41,294 nucleotides of DNA from Candidatus Zambryskibacteria bacterium CG10_big_fil_rev_8_21_14_0_10_42_12 (GTDB taxonomy: Bacteria > Patescibacteriota > Minisyncoccia > Phycocordibacterales > 1-14-0-10-42-12), in assembly GCA_002787695.1 (NCBI GenBank), contig PCXL01000011.1, forward strand, positions 202,250-243,543. The letters are read 5' to 3'. The notes beneath the pieces are model-generated. The model searched no databases, was not told the DNA's origin, and worked only from the letters and a program-made list of their open reading frames with translations. The position numbers and the translations under genes were made by a program. Positions 31,560 through 39,504 of the stretch are shown here, one piece after another (positions within the stretch are counted from its first letter, which is position 1; each line of letters begins with the position of its first letter).

Positions 31560-33338
31560 ATGAAATCTGATGAGATCCGAAAAAAATTCTTAGCGTTTTT
31601 TGAGAAAAGGGGGCACTCTATAATCCCATCAGCACCTTTAGTACCCGAAAATGATCCTACCGTTCTTTTTAATACTGCGGGTATGCAACCACTGGTTCCA
31701 TATCTCATGGGCGAACCACATCCAGCGGGGAAACGTATCGCTGACGTTCAAAAATGCGTCAGAACCGGCGACATTGATGAGATTGGTGACAACACTCACC
31801 TGACTTTTTTTGAAATGCTTGGCAATTGGTCTTTAGGAGATTATTTCAAAGAAGATGCAATAAAATGGAGCTATGAACTTCTTACATCAAAAGAAGAGGG
31901 TTTTGGTTTAGATCCTAATCGTCTATACGTAACAGTATTTGCCGGAGACGAGAACGTACTACGAGATGAAGAATCTGCGCGAATTTGGGAATCTGTTGGT
32001 ATGCCAAAGCATAGAATCTATTTCAAAGGAGCAGATGCGAACTGGTGGCCAGCTGTAAAAGGAAAAGATACGTGGACTGGTCCTACAGGACCTTGTTCAG
32101 AAATGTTTTATGACCTCACAGAAGAAGGGTTGGGTGATTTAACTCCCGAAGAATACAACAAAGCTGATGATGAGCAGAAAATTGTTGAGATTTGGAATGA
32201 TGTGTTCATGGCATATGAAAAACGAGATGGAAAAATTGTAGGAGAGCTACAATATAAAAATGTAGATACAGGTGCAGGACTAGAACGTCTTGCAGCAGTT
32301 CTTCAAAACAAAAAGTCTGTTTTTGATACTGATTTATTTGAACCAATACTTGCTGTTATTCCACAAGGAGATGAGAGATCTCGACGTATTGTAGCCGATC
32401 ATATCCGTGCTGCAGTTTTTCTCATTGCAGATGGTGTCACTCCTGCTAATACAGACAGAGGGTATATCTTGCGTCGACTACTTCGCCGTTTAATCCTTAA
32501 ATATCCGAATCGCGCATTAGATGCAGAAGGTATATCTGTGCTGGTTGATACTGTTGTAAATAAGTATGGTGCATTTTATAACAATCTCATTACACAAAAA
32601 ACTTTTATTAAACAGGTAATGGAAGATGAGAATGACAAGTTTAAAAAATCCTTAACACAAGGACTCAAACAATTTGAAAAGCTGGCAGAAGGAAATATCA
32701 ACATTTCAGGCAAAGATGCATTTATCCTATTTTCTACATACGGTTTCCCTATAGAAGTCACAGAGGAAATGGCAGTAGAAAAAGGAATGACGGTAGATAA
32801 GACAGGTTTTGAAGAAGAGATGAAGAAGCATCAAGACCTATCACGCGAAGGAGCACAGGGGAAGTTTAAAGGAGGATTGGGAGATACGAGTGAAATGTCG
32901 GTCAAGTATCACACGGCAACACACCTGCTTCATCAAGCACTCCACGAAGTGCTGGGAGACCATGTGGAACAAAAGGGGAGCAACATCACGCCGGAGCGTC
33001 TCAGGTTTGACTTCTCACATCCTGAAAAAATGACAGATGAACAGAAGAAACAAGTGGAGAATATTGTAAACCAGAAAATTGCAGAGGATTTACCGGTACA
33101 TAAAATAATTTTACCAAAAGACGAAGCGCTTAAAATTGGCGCGCATCACTTCTTTGGAGACAAATATGGAGATGAGGTAAGCGTGTACTATATCGGTGAC
33201 TCTTTAGAAAACGCATATTCAAAAGAATTTTGTGGTGGACCACATGTTGAGCGAACAGGAGTTCTCGGTCACTTCACCATTACAAAAGAAGAATCCGTCG
33301 CACAAGGTGTACGACGCATTAAGGCTATTCTTGAGTAA
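31560..33338 (+). CDS. alaS: Alanyl-tRNA synthetase, C-terminally shortened
   Basis: Class II synthetase, 592 residues against about 870 in E. coli. The catalytic core (RKKFLAFFEKRGHSIIPSAP; FNTAGMQPLVPYL; NTHLTFFEMLGNWSLGDYF), the tRNA-recognition region and the editing domain are present: HTATHLLHQ gives the HxxxH pair and FCGGPHVERTG the Cys/His pair. The protein stops right after GVRRIKAI, so the DHHA1/C-Ala region needed for oligomerisation and for linking tRNA to both sites is absent. The frame closes cleanly. tRNA-Ala in this window keeps G3:U70. Confidence 0.96.
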   Translation: MKSDEIRKKFLAFFEKRGHSIIPSAPLVPENDPTVLFNTAGMQPLVPYLMGEPHPAGKRIADVQKCVRTGDIDEIGDNTHLTFFEMLGNWSLGDYFKEDAIKWSYELLTSKEEGFGLDPNRLYVTVFAGDENVLRDEESARIWESVGMPKHRIYFKGADANWWPAVKGKDTWTGPTGPCSEMFYDLTEEGLGDLTPEEYNKADDEQKIVEIWNDVFMAYEKRDGKIVGELQYKNVDTGAGLERLAAVLQNKKSVFDTDLFEPILAVIPQGDERSRRIVADHIRAAVFLIADGVTPANTDRGYILRRLLRRLILKYPNRALDAEGISVLVDTVVNKYGAFYNNLITQKTFIKQVMEDENDKFKKSLTQGLKQFEKLAEGNINISGKDAFILFSTYGFPIEVTEEMAVEKGMTVDKTGFEEEMKKHQDLSREGAQGKFKGGLGDTSEMSVKYHTATHLLHQALHEVLGDHVEQKGSNITPERLRFDFSHPEKMTDEQKKQVENIVNQKIAEDLPVHKIILPKDEALKIGAHHFFGDKYGDEVSVYYIGDSLENAYSKEFCGGPHVERTGVLGHFTITKEESVAQGVRRIKAILE

Positions 33339-33425
33339 TTAGCTTATCTTAATAGTGGATTTGTACTAATTTTCCATTTTGCTTTTTACATTTTAAATCT
33401 TCTTTGTCCCCAAAAAGATCTTGTG

Positions 33426-33454
33426 TTTACGTACGTAAATGACTATCATAAAAT
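33426..33454 (+). promoter_or_regulatory. Promoter with overlapping palindrome
   Basis: TTTACG (33426-33431), 17-nt spacer, TAAAAT (33449-33454). The perfect 14-bp palindrome TTTACGTACGTAAA (33426-33439) covers the -35, which suits repression by a dimeric protein. Confidence 0.5.
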
Positions 33455-33466
33455 AAGTATATGGTC

Positions 33467-33577
33467 CCGTTAGAAGCCGCGATCGCGTACATAATCCTAA
33501 TACTTATGGTCGACACACATCATTTAGCAACTAAAATTTCAAGCAGAAAGCGAGTGATCGCGATCTGCTTCTAACGG
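33467..33577 (+). repeat. Leader hairpin ending at the start codon of the baseplate-like gene
   Basis: Perfect 11-bp arms CCGTTAGAAGC (33467-33477) and GCTTCTAACGG (33567-33577), continued inward by CGATCGCG/CGCGATC with slippage. The right arm ends 1 nt before ATG 33579, so the ribosome-binding region would be paired when folded. About 89 nt lie between the arms. Confidence 0.7.
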
Positions 33578-33578
33578 A

Positions 33579-34841
33579 ATGGCTAAAAACGTAATGCAAG
33601 ACGTTATTCCAAAGGATAAACGCTCTATCAGGAATATCCCTATTCCTGGCAGTAAAAGACCAAAGATTTCTAAACCTCATGATGATGAGCCAGATGAACC
33701 TGTAACCGTAAGTAGAAGTCGCAAAATACCACCCCCACGGCAAACTAAAAGCAAGAAGGTCTTTGTCTTAGGCTTTATTCTCATTCTTATCCTCGCCATA
33801 GGGGGGATTATGACCGTGTTTGGAAAAACAACTCTCGTTATTACTCCTAAAAAGGCGGAGGCAAGCGTGAACACTGAAATAACCGCGTCTTCAGACAACA
33901 GTACACCTGTATTATTTCAAATGGTAGAACTTGAAGATACGCTCACAAAACAAGTGCCGGCAACTGACGAAGCGTATGTAGAGGAACAAGCTCGCGGAAC
34001 CGTTGTCGTTTATAACAATTTTGACGAAGATGATCAGCGCCTCATCACAAATACTCGATTTGAATCACCAGATGGCAAGATATATCGCATCAGAGAATCT
34101 ATTGTAGTACCAGGAAAGCAAGGAAATACACCTGGAAGTGTTGAAGTAATCGTGTATGCCGATGAGCCTGGAGAGGATTACAACATCAGTAACGCCACAT
34201 TCACTATCCCAGGTTTTAAAGGTGACCCTCGCTATGACGCATTTTATGCAGAAACAAAAACATCTATTAGTGGTGGCTTTATAGGTCAAAGAAAACAAAT
34301 TGCCGAAGGAGTACTCAATGATGCACATCAAGAACTTGATACGACACTCCGTGCAAACTTATTGGGTGCGATACAGGCACAAGTACCGAAAGATCTCGTT
34401 GTCCTTGAAGAGCTCGTGACCATAACGTATGAAGATGCTCCTCAGAAAGACAATGGTGATATGACTACAATCGGCAGAATTGGCCATATCAAGGCACCAC
34501 TTATTCAAAACAAAGCTTTAGCTAAAGAGATCGCTCGTGCACACAATGTTCCAACTGACATCGAACTTTCGATTCCATCATTTGAAGGCGTCACTGTAGA
34601 TTATGTAGATAGCGATGCTTCTGATGGACAGATCACCTTCAGTATTGCTGGACCCGTAAAGTTTGTGGCTGTACTAGATGAAGGCAAGATCAGAAGCGCT
34701 CTTGGCGGAAAACAAAAATCAGATCTCGCCAATACACTCGCCGGCATTCCAGCTATCGCTTCAGCAGAAGCATCTATTAGTCCGTTCTGGATCAGCTCAT
34801 TCCCTGAGGACGGGTCTAAAATTAACATTGTTATACGATAG
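33579..34841 (+). CDS. Membrane protein with baseplate-J-like extracytoplasmic domain
   Basis: 420 residues: a basic, proline-rich cytoplasmic start (about 1-60), one membrane helix (61-80, VFVLGFILILILAIGGIMTV), then a large outer region. Residues about 137-235 (ARGTVVVYNNFDEDDQRLI, TRFESPDGKIYRIRE, VPGKQGNTPGSVEVIVYADE, YNISNATFTIPGF) follow the pattern of baseplate J/gp47-like domains I associate with CPR surface proteins; no phage gene is nearby. The C-terminal 180 residues are unassigned. No ribosome-binding site; translation may depend on the leader hairpin that ends at the ATG. Probably a cell-envelope protein. Confidence 0.65.
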   Translation: MAKNVMQDVIPKDKRSIRNIPIPGSKRPKISKPHDDEPDEPVTVSRSRKIPPPRQTKSKKVFVLGFILILILAIGGIMTVFGKTTLVITPKKAEASVNTEITASSDNSTPVLFQMVELEDTLTKQVPATDEAYVEEQARGTVVVYNNFDEDDQRLITNTRFESPDGKIYRIRESIVVPGKQGNTPGSVEVIVYADEPGEDYNISNATFTIPGFKGDPRYDAFYAETKTSISGGFIGQRKQIAEGVLNDAHQELDTTLRANLLGAIQAQVPKDLVVLEELVTITYEDAPQKDNGDMTTIGRIGHIKAPLIQNKALAKEIARAHNVPTDIELSIPSFEGVTVDYVDSDASDGQITFSIAGPVKFVAVLDEGKIRSALGGKQKSDLANTLAGIPAIASAEASISPFWISSFPEDGSKINIVIR

Positions 34842-34916
34842 GTTAGCCACAGAAACGCCTATTGACCAAATTAAGCCCTTTTGATAACATAACGCGCAAT
34901 CCACAAAGAAAAGGTA

Positions 34917-35129
34917 ATGCAAAATAATGAAAATACATTTTCAGGAACTGTGGTTGAAACCCTTCCCAACGCAATGTTCAGAGTTATGCCTGACGAAAAT
35001 GGTGAAGAGGTAATTGCATACCTATCTGGCAGGATGAAGCATAATCGTATCCGTGTACTTCTTGGCGACAAGGTGCTCATGGAACGGGATCCATATGGGG
35101 GCAAACCTCGTATTAGCCGCAGACTGTAA
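34917..35129 (+). CDS. infA: Translation initiation factor IF-1
   Basis: A 70-residue OB-fold protein binding the ribosomal A site during initiation. [20 protein letters not shown] and [28 protein letters not shown] match IF-1 closely. Normal length. Heads the ribosomal-protein/RNA polymerase alpha cluster, as in many bacteria. Confidence 0.97.
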   Translation: MQNNENTFSGTVVETLPNAMFRVMPDENGEEVIAYLSGRMKHNRIRVLLGDKVLMERDPYGGKPRISRRL

Positions 35130-35186
35130 TCTTTTGGTTGTAAAAAAACTAAGAGTATTGTAGTCTTATGCCGATCGGATGTGCTT

Positions 35187-35203
35187 AAGGGCGTCCCTTT
35201 TTT
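35187..35203 (+). terminator. Weak terminator-like hairpin between infA and rpmJ
   Basis: AAGGG (35187-35191), loop CGT, CCCTT (35195-35199), then TTTTA. A short stem that may only attenuate read-through into the ribosomal cluster. Confidence 0.35.
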
Positions 35204-35209
35204 ATTGTC

Positions 35210-35326
35210 ATGAAAGTTAAAGCATCAGTAAAAAAAATGTGTACACACTGTCAAACAGTTAGACGTAAGGGCTACCTGTATGTCATTTGTAGTGCAAACC
35301 CACGTCATAAGCAGCGCCAAGGCTAA
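35210..35326 (+). CDS. rpmJ: Ribosomal protein bL36
   Basis: A 38-residue frame starting [20 protein letters not shown] and ending NPRHKQRQG. The zinc ligands Cys11, Cys14, Cys27 and His33 are all present (C-plus form). Located between infA and rpsM, its usual place. Confidence 0.96.
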   Translation: MKVKASVKKMCTHCQTVRRKGYLYVICSANPRHKQRQG

Positions 35327-35338
35327 TTTATATACACC

Positions 35339-35719
35339 ATGCGTATACTCGGTATTACTATTCCAGAAGAAAAAAGACTTGAAATCGGACTAACCGTTAT
35401 ATTCGGAATTGGACGTGCACGTGCACATAAGATCTTAAAAGATGCCGACGTAGATTTCGGCGCAAAGCCAAAAGACGTATCAGTTGATGACGAAAACAAT
35501 ATCCGTTCACTCGTTGAAAAATATCGTCTTGAAGGAGATCTACGCCGAGAAGTTTCTGGAAATATCAAACGCCTCAAAGATATCAAGGCATATCGTGGAA
35601 CTCGTCATGCCAAAGGGCTCCCATCTCGAGGACAACGAACAAAGACAAACACTCGTACAAAGCGCGGCAACATAAGAAAGACTATGGGTACTGGACGACG
35701 TAAGGTAGAGAAGACATAA
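35339..35719 (+). CDS. rpsM: Ribosomal protein uS13
   Basis: 126 residues. MRILGITIPEEKRLEIGLTVIFGIGRARA at the start and GTRHAKGLPSRGQRTKTNTRTKRG at the end are the standard S13 blocks; the basic tail contacts tRNA in the P site. Twelve nt after rpmJ. Confidence 0.98.
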   Translation: MRILGITIPEEKRLEIGLTVIFGIGRARAHKILKDADVDFGAKPKDVSVDDENNIRSLVEKYRLEGDLRREVSGNIKRLKDIKAYRGTRHAKGLPSRGQRTKTNTRTKRGNIRKTMGTGRRKVEKT

Positions 35720-35728
35720 AATAATTCT

Positions 35729-36154
35729 ATGGGAAAGAAACGTATCATTACACAACAAGGAACCGACGCTGAAATTTTGAAGCAGCAGGCGTATGTGTCA
35801 AAGAAAAAAGTTGACTCTGGTATTTTCATCGTAGAAGCGACATACAACAATACAAAGGCCGTATTTACAGATACAAAGGGTAATACGCTTGCTTGGGCAA
35901 CGAGTGGATCACTCGGATTCAAGGGTGCAAAGAAAGGAACTCCTTTTGCTGCTGCTAAAGTAGGCGAAACCGTAGCACTTAAGGCTGCTGCCATGGGTAC
36001 AAAGGATGTAGCAATTGTTGTTCGTGGCGTAGGATCCGGTCGAGAATCTGCCATTCGAAGCTTTGCCTCTAAAGGTTTTAATGTTGTATCCCTTAAGGAT
36101 ATGACTCCTGTGCCACACAATGGCGTTAAGGCAAAGAAGCCACGTCGTGTATAA
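35729..36154 (+). CDS. rpsK: Ribosomal protein uS11
   Basis: 141 residues, somewhat longer at the N-terminus than the usual 129. GIFIVEATYNNTKAVFTDTKGN, GSLGFKGAKKGTPFAA and the C-terminal PVPHNGVKAKKPRRV are diagnostic for S11. Part of the 30S platform. Starts 9 nt after rpsM. Confidence 0.98.
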   Translation: MGKKRIITQQGTDAEILKQQAYVSKKKVDSGIFIVEATYNNTKAVFTDTKGNTLAWATSGSLGFKGAKKGTPFAAAKVGETVALKAAAMGTKDVAIVVRGVGSGRESAIRSFASKGFNVVSLKDMTPVPHNGVKAKKPRRV

Positions 36155-36191
36155 ATTTTCAATCTTCAATTTCTAATTTTTACTTATTATC

Positions 36192-36803
36192 ATGCGTACC
36201 GGACCAAAATATAAAATAGCTCGTCGCGTTGGTGCACCTGTTTTTGAGAAAACACAAACTCAAAAATTTGCACTGTCTGAACAGCGAAAAACAAAAACTC
36301 GAAAGCGAGGTCGCGCAAAATCAGACTTCGGTTTGCAACTTAATGAGAAGCAGAAGGCACGATATGTCTACGGACTTTCAGAAAAACAGTTTAGAAATTA
36401 CGTTCTTGAAGCAATCGATCAAAAGAAAGTGCCGGCCACACAATATCTCTATAGCAAACTCGAGCGCCGTATCGATAACATCGTATATCGTGCTGGACTT
36501 GCATCTACCCGCCGTTTTGCACGCCAAATGGTATCTCATGGACACATCATGGTAAACGGACGCAGAATCACTATTCCTTCACATATTCTAACCAAGGGCG
36601 ACGCATTCTCTGTAAGAGCAGGTTCCCAAACAAGTAAATTGTTTACAAATCTAGCAGAAGAATCGGCGGGACGCACAATGCCAAACTGGATGACGTTTGA
36701 TATTGCAAAATTTGAAGGTGGAGTTAAAGAGGAGCCACAACTCACTGAATCACAGGATCTTCTCTTCAATCTTAATACGATTATCGAATTCTACAGTAAA
36801 TAA
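36192..36803 (+). CDS. rpsD: Ribosomal protein uS4
   Basis: 203 residues, normal size. [11 protein letters not shown] at the start, [20 protein letters not shown] in the middle and the S4 RNA-binding domain ([40 protein letters not shown]) are present. The N-terminal part lacks the CxxC zinc motif. Primary 16S rRNA-binding protein and often the autoregulator of this operon. The 37-nt gap before it contains only AT-rich words such as TTTTCAATCTTCAATTTC. Confidence 0.97.
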   Translation: MRTGPKYKIARRVGAPVFEKTQTQKFALSEQRKTKTRKRGRAKSDFGLQLNEKQKARYVYGLSEKQFRNYVLEAIDQKKVPATQYLYSKLERRIDNIVYRAGLASTRRFARQMVSHGHIMVNGRRITIPSHILTKGDAFSVRAGSQTSKLFTNLAEESAGRTMPNWMTFDIAKFEGGVKEEPQLTESQDLLFNLNTIIEFYSK

Positions 36804-36839
36804 TCCTTTGTTTTAAGCCGTATGTTGTTACCAAAACCA

Positions 36840-36868
36840 TTGCAATTTATTAGAAAGTAATGTAAAAT
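36840..36868 (+). promoter_or_regulatory. Internal promoter before rpoA
   Basis: TTGCAA (36840-36845), a 17-nt spacer, TAAAAT (36863-36868); ATG of rpoA is at 36900. It would let rpoA-rplQ-rplM-rpsI be transcribed separately from the upstream ribosomal genes. Confidence 0.55.
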
Positions 36869-36899
36869 AGCCCTCTGTTGCTAGTTATATAAAGCGCTT

Positions 36900-37871
36900 A
36901 TGTCAACTCACTCAATAATTCTTCCGTCAAAACCTCGTATCGTGGATGAAAAAGATTTCCATGGTGTATATGAAATTGATGGTCTATACCCAGGGTATGG
37001 ACACACTCTCGGTAATAGTCTCCGTCGTATTATTCTTTCATCACTCCCAGGTAACGCAATTACACGCGTAAAGATCTCCGGAGTTGCACACGAGTTTTCT
37101 ACTATGGATGGTGTCGAGGAAGATGTCATCACGATTTTACTTAACCTTAAGCGAGTGCGCATTCAGATGCACACAGATGAACCACAAACACTTACGCTCA
37201 AAAAGAAGGGTGATGGTGTCGTGACTGCAAAAGACATTGACGTACCAGGTCAGGTAGAAATCATGAACCCTGAACAGATTATTTGTCACTTGTCTAACAA
37301 AAATAGTGAGATCGAGATTGAAATGACTGTAGAACGAGGACTTGGTTTTGTTGCACGAGATCAGCGAGAGAAAGAGAAAGTAAACATTGGCGAGATCGCA
37401 CTTGATGCAAACTTCTCACCAATTCGACGTGCAACATATGAAGTTGAAAATATGCGCGTTGCAGACCGAACAGACTTTAACCGACTTCGACTCACACTCG
37501 AAACAGACGGTACGGTTACTCCTCGTGAGGCGCTTGAAAAATCAATTGAAATCATGATCCGTCAACTTTCCGCAATCATTGGTTTTGAAAGTGACAAGAT
37601 TATTGCCGAGAGCACAAAGTCTCCTGAAGTTTCAACAGAGACAGACAATGGTGAAGAAGAGCCAGATACAGAGGCGCTTAAAACACGCATCGAATTTCTA
37701 TCTCTTTCATCACGAACAGCTAACGCACTCCAGAATGCAAACATTCGCACTGTAGGCGGCCTTGCACGTAAGAAAGAGAAAGATCTACTATCAATTGATG
37801 GTCTTGGAGAAAAAGGTATCCAAGAAATCAAAGATGCGCTAGAATCTCTCGGAATCACTTTGAAGGAATAG
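36900..37871 (+). CDS. rpoA: RNA polymerase subunit alpha
   Basis: 323 residues. The N-terminal assembly domain has YPGYGHTLGNSLRRIILSSLPG and GVEEDVITILLNLK; the C-terminal domain begins around residue 255 after an acidic linker (TDNGEEEPDTEAL) and contains LSSRTANALQNANIRTVGGL, the helix that binds UP elements and activators, with the conserved Arg. Complete on both ends, so upstream-element recognition should be possible. Confidence 0.98.
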   Translation: MSTHSIILPSKPRIVDEKDFHGVYEIDGLYPGYGHTLGNSLRRIILSSLPGNAITRVKISGVAHEFSTMDGVEEDVITILLNLKRVRIQMHTDEPQTLTLKKKGDGVVTAKDIDVPGQVEIMNPEQIICHLSNKNSEIEIEMTVERGLGFVARDQREKEKVNIGEIALDANFSPIRRATYEVENMRVADRTDFNRLRLTLETDGTVTPREALEKSIEIMIRQLSAIIGFESDKIIAESTKSPEVSTETDNGEEEPDTEALKTRIEFLSLSSRTANALQNANIRTVGGLARKKEKDLLSIDGLGEKGIQEIKDALESLGITLKE

Positions 37872-37889
37872 GAGTAATTATATTTTATT

Positions 37890-38237
37890 ATGAGACACGG
37901 GAACGCAAATAGAAAATTCGGACGACCAGCACGACAGAGAAAGGCACTCTTGCGATCTTTGGCGCGTTCTTTAGTGATTCATGAACGAATTGAAACTACT
38001 GAAGCGAAAGCGAAAGAAGTTCGTCCTTATGTTGAAAAGCTTGTCACAAAAGGAAAAAAGGGTACACTAGCAAACACTCGCATACTTATTGCCGAAATCG
38101 GAGAACGTGCAGCAAAGAAAACAGTTGAAAAACTTGGAGAACGATACGAAAAACGAGCGGGCGGATACACACGTATTGTAAAACTACCTCGACGAATGAG
38201 TGACGGTAGTCCCATGGCTATAATTGAACTTGTATAA
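37890..38237 (+). CDS. rplQ: Ribosomal protein bL17
   Basis: 115 residues. MRHGNANRKFGRPARQRKALLRSLARSLV (core GRPARQRKALLRSLA) is the standard N-terminus, and GGYTRIVKLPRRMSDGSPMAIIELV the standard C-terminus. Near the polypeptide exit in the 50S subunit. Follows rpoA by 18 nt, as in most bacteria. Confidence 0.98.
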   Translation: MRHGNANRKFGRPARQRKALLRSLARSLVIHERIETTEAKAKEVRPYVEKLVTKGKKGTLANTRILIAEIGERAAKKTVEKLGERYEKRAGGYTRIVKLPRRMSDGSPMAIIELV

Positions 38238-38241
38238 AGAT

Positions 38242-38586
38242 ATGAAGTACACCATAGACGCAACAGGAAAAAAACTAGGACGAGTAGCTACTGAAGCAGC
38301 AACTTTGCTTATGGGTAAAAATACACCTACATACGCTCGACACGAAGAAAGTGGCAATACAGTTGAAATCGTAAACGCAGGCGGCCTTTCTATTACACCA
38401 AAGAAGATGACGGACACAACATACACTCGCTACTCTGGATATCCAGGAGGTCTCAAGATTTCACGTATGGAACAAGTAGTAGAAAAGAAAGGCAAGAGTG
38501 AGCTAGTTCGTATAGCTGTAAAAGGCATGTTACCGAAGAACAAGCTTCAGGCTCGCATGATGAAAAACTTAACAATTTCTGAATAG
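38242..38586 (+). CDS. rplM: Ribosomal protein uL13, short
   Basis: 114 residues against about 142 in E. coli. MKYTIDATGKKLGRVATEAA and the internal RYSGYPGG and AVKGMLPKNKLQARMMKNL blocks identify L13; the N-terminal extension and a C-terminal stretch are shortened. ATG 38242 is chosen because it gives the conserved start; an in-frame TTG at 38224 would overlap rplQ. Confidence 0.95.
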   Translation: MKYTIDATGKKLGRVATEAATLLMGKNTPTYARHEESGNTVEIVNAGGLSITPKKMTDTTYTRYSGYPGGLKISRMEQVVEKKGKSELVRIAVKGMLPKNKLQARMMKNLTISE

Positions 38587-38590
38587 TATT

Positions 38591-38998
38591 ATGGCAGTAG
38601 AGAAAAACGAAAAATACATAGGGGCAACAGGACGACGTAAAACATCTACGGCTCGTGTACGTATTACACCTGCAAAATCAGCAAGTGTAACCGTGAACGA
38701 ACGAGACTATACCGTGTATTTTCCAACACAGGAACTTCGCGCGGTTGTCATGGATGCATTTAATACAGAAGGAGTCGCTGAAAAGTTTGCCGTTACTGTT
38801 AAAGTTGTTGGTGGTGGTATTCACTCACAAGCAGAAGCGGTACGACATGGTATTGCACGTGCGCTCGTGAAAAAAGACGAAATACTCCGAAAACCACTCA
38901 AAAAAGAAGGGTACCTTAAACGAGATCCTCGAACTAAGGAACGACGCAAGTTCGGTCTCAAAAAAGCTCGCAAGGCCCCACAATGGAGTAAGCGCTAG
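38591..38998 (+). CDS. rpsI: Ribosomal protein uS9
   Basis: 135 residues. YIGATGRRKTSTARVRI at the start, GGGIHSQAEAVRHGIARALV in the middle and a C-terminal tail ending in APQWSKR, whose last residues contact P-site tRNA. Paired with rplM as in nearly all bacteria (4-nt gap). The DNA encoding its last five codons and stop is copied 110 bp downstream (see the repeat). Confidence 0.98.
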   Translation: MAVEKNEKYIGATGRRKTSTARVRITPAKSASVTVNERDYTVYFPTQELRAVVMDAFNTEGVAEKFAVTVKVVGGGIHSQAEAVRHGIARALVKKDEILRKPLKKEGYLKRDPRTKERRKFGLKKARKAPQWSKR

Positions 38999-39107
38999 CA
39001 CCACGACATTGTGGTCAGAAAGGGATCGGGGAAACTGGGTGTTTCTCCGTGGAGGAAGGATTGGGAAAACCGTGGGTTTCCCAGATCCACAGATGGAGTA
39101 AGCGCTA
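38983..39107 (+). repeat. Direct repeat of the rpsI 3' end around a hairpin-rich segment
   Basis: ATGGAGTAAGCGCTA occurs at 38983-38997 and again at 39093-39107. In the right reading frame both copies spell WSKR-stop. The 95 nt between contain GC-rich stems: CCAC/GTGG (about 39001-39020), GGGGAAAC/GTTTCTCC, and TGGGAAAACC/GGGTTTCCCA. Confidence 0.65.
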
Positions 39108-39114
39108 ATCCAAG

Positions 39115-39136
39115 ACAGCTCGAACGAGCTGTTTTT
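39115..39136 (+). terminator. Terminator of the ribosomal cluster
   Basis: Perfect 7-bp stem ACAGCTC (39115-39121) / GAGCTGT (39126-39132), loop GAAC, with the T run TTTTT. It ends 2 nt before the -35 box of the next operon. Confidence 0.85.
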
Positions 39137-39138
39137 GG

Positions 39139-39168
39139 TTGACAAAGAAACGGTAACCGTCTTACAAT
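39139..39168 (+). promoter_or_regulatory. Promoter of the regulator-grpE-dnaK operon
   Basis: TTGACA (39139-39144), 18-nt spacer, TACAAT (39163-39168). Initiation is expected at about 39175, the first base of the operator. Confidence 0.7.
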
Positions 39169-39174
39169 ATTCCT

Positions 39175-39198
39175 ACATTCTTGAGAATACCAGAATGT
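39175..39198. promoter_or_regulatory. 24-bp operator-like element at the chaperone operon start site
   Basis: ACATTCT-TG-AGAAT-ACC-AGAATGT. Read on the other strand it is ACATTCT-N3-ATTCT-N2-AGAATGT, the same layout as the element before zwf (9722-9745). It covers positions from about +1 to +24, well placed for repression. It is not a CIRCE element. Confidence 0.65.
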
Positions 39199-39212
39199 TT
39201 TGATATAAACAT

Positions 39213-39494
39213 ATGGGTCAATTAAGAAAAATTAGTCCACAGATGCTTGAGGTTCGCTTCAAAGGCATCGCCAATCATAGAAGGATTCAGATTCTGATTT
39301 TTATTGCAGAACATGATGGTGCAACACTCGAGAGTATAGTTTCTGAACTCGCATGTAACCTAAAGACAATTGCGGAACACACCAAGCGTCTCTCTGATGC
39401 ACAACTAATAGAAAAACAGCCCCAAGGGAGACACGTGATGCACTATCTATCACCTTCAGGAAGAATTTTATACAGATTTATTAGAAACTTTTAA
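39213..39494 (+). CDS. Small winged-helix (ArsR-like) transcriptional regulator
   Basis: 93 residues, a single winged-helix domain. Helices MLEVRFKGIANHRRIQILIFIAEHDGATLESIVSEL lead to the recognition helix NLKTIAEHTKRLSDAQLIEKQ and a wing QPQGRHVMHYLS. It has no sensory domain; the single Cys (ELACNL) is not part of a metal motif. It lies between an operator-bearing promoter and grpE-dnaK, the place hrcA holds in many bacteria, but has no HrcA sequence features. Regulation of its own operon and possibly zwf is inferred from the shared operator. Confidence 0.8.
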   Translation: MGQLRKISPQMLEVRFKGIANHRRIQILIFIAEHDGATLESIVSELACNLKTIAEHTKRLSDAQLIEKQPQGRHVMHYLSPSGRILYRFIRNF

Positions 39495-39504
39495 TACAAA
39501 GTAT

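Noticed and set aside
31560-33338. alaS as a truncated pseudogene
   Set aside because: The frame ends cleanly after the complete editing domain, and all catalytic and editing motifs are intact; short AlaRS fits a reduced genome.
33339-33425. Gene or RNA in the alaS downstream gap
   Set aside because: Only AT-rich words (TTTTCCATTTTG...) and no frame, stem or promoter that I can support before 33426.
35605-36162. Antisense frame of 185 codons opposite rpsK
   Set aside because: Lies fully over rpsM/rpsK, has no ribosome-binding site and a composition expected from the complement of S11.
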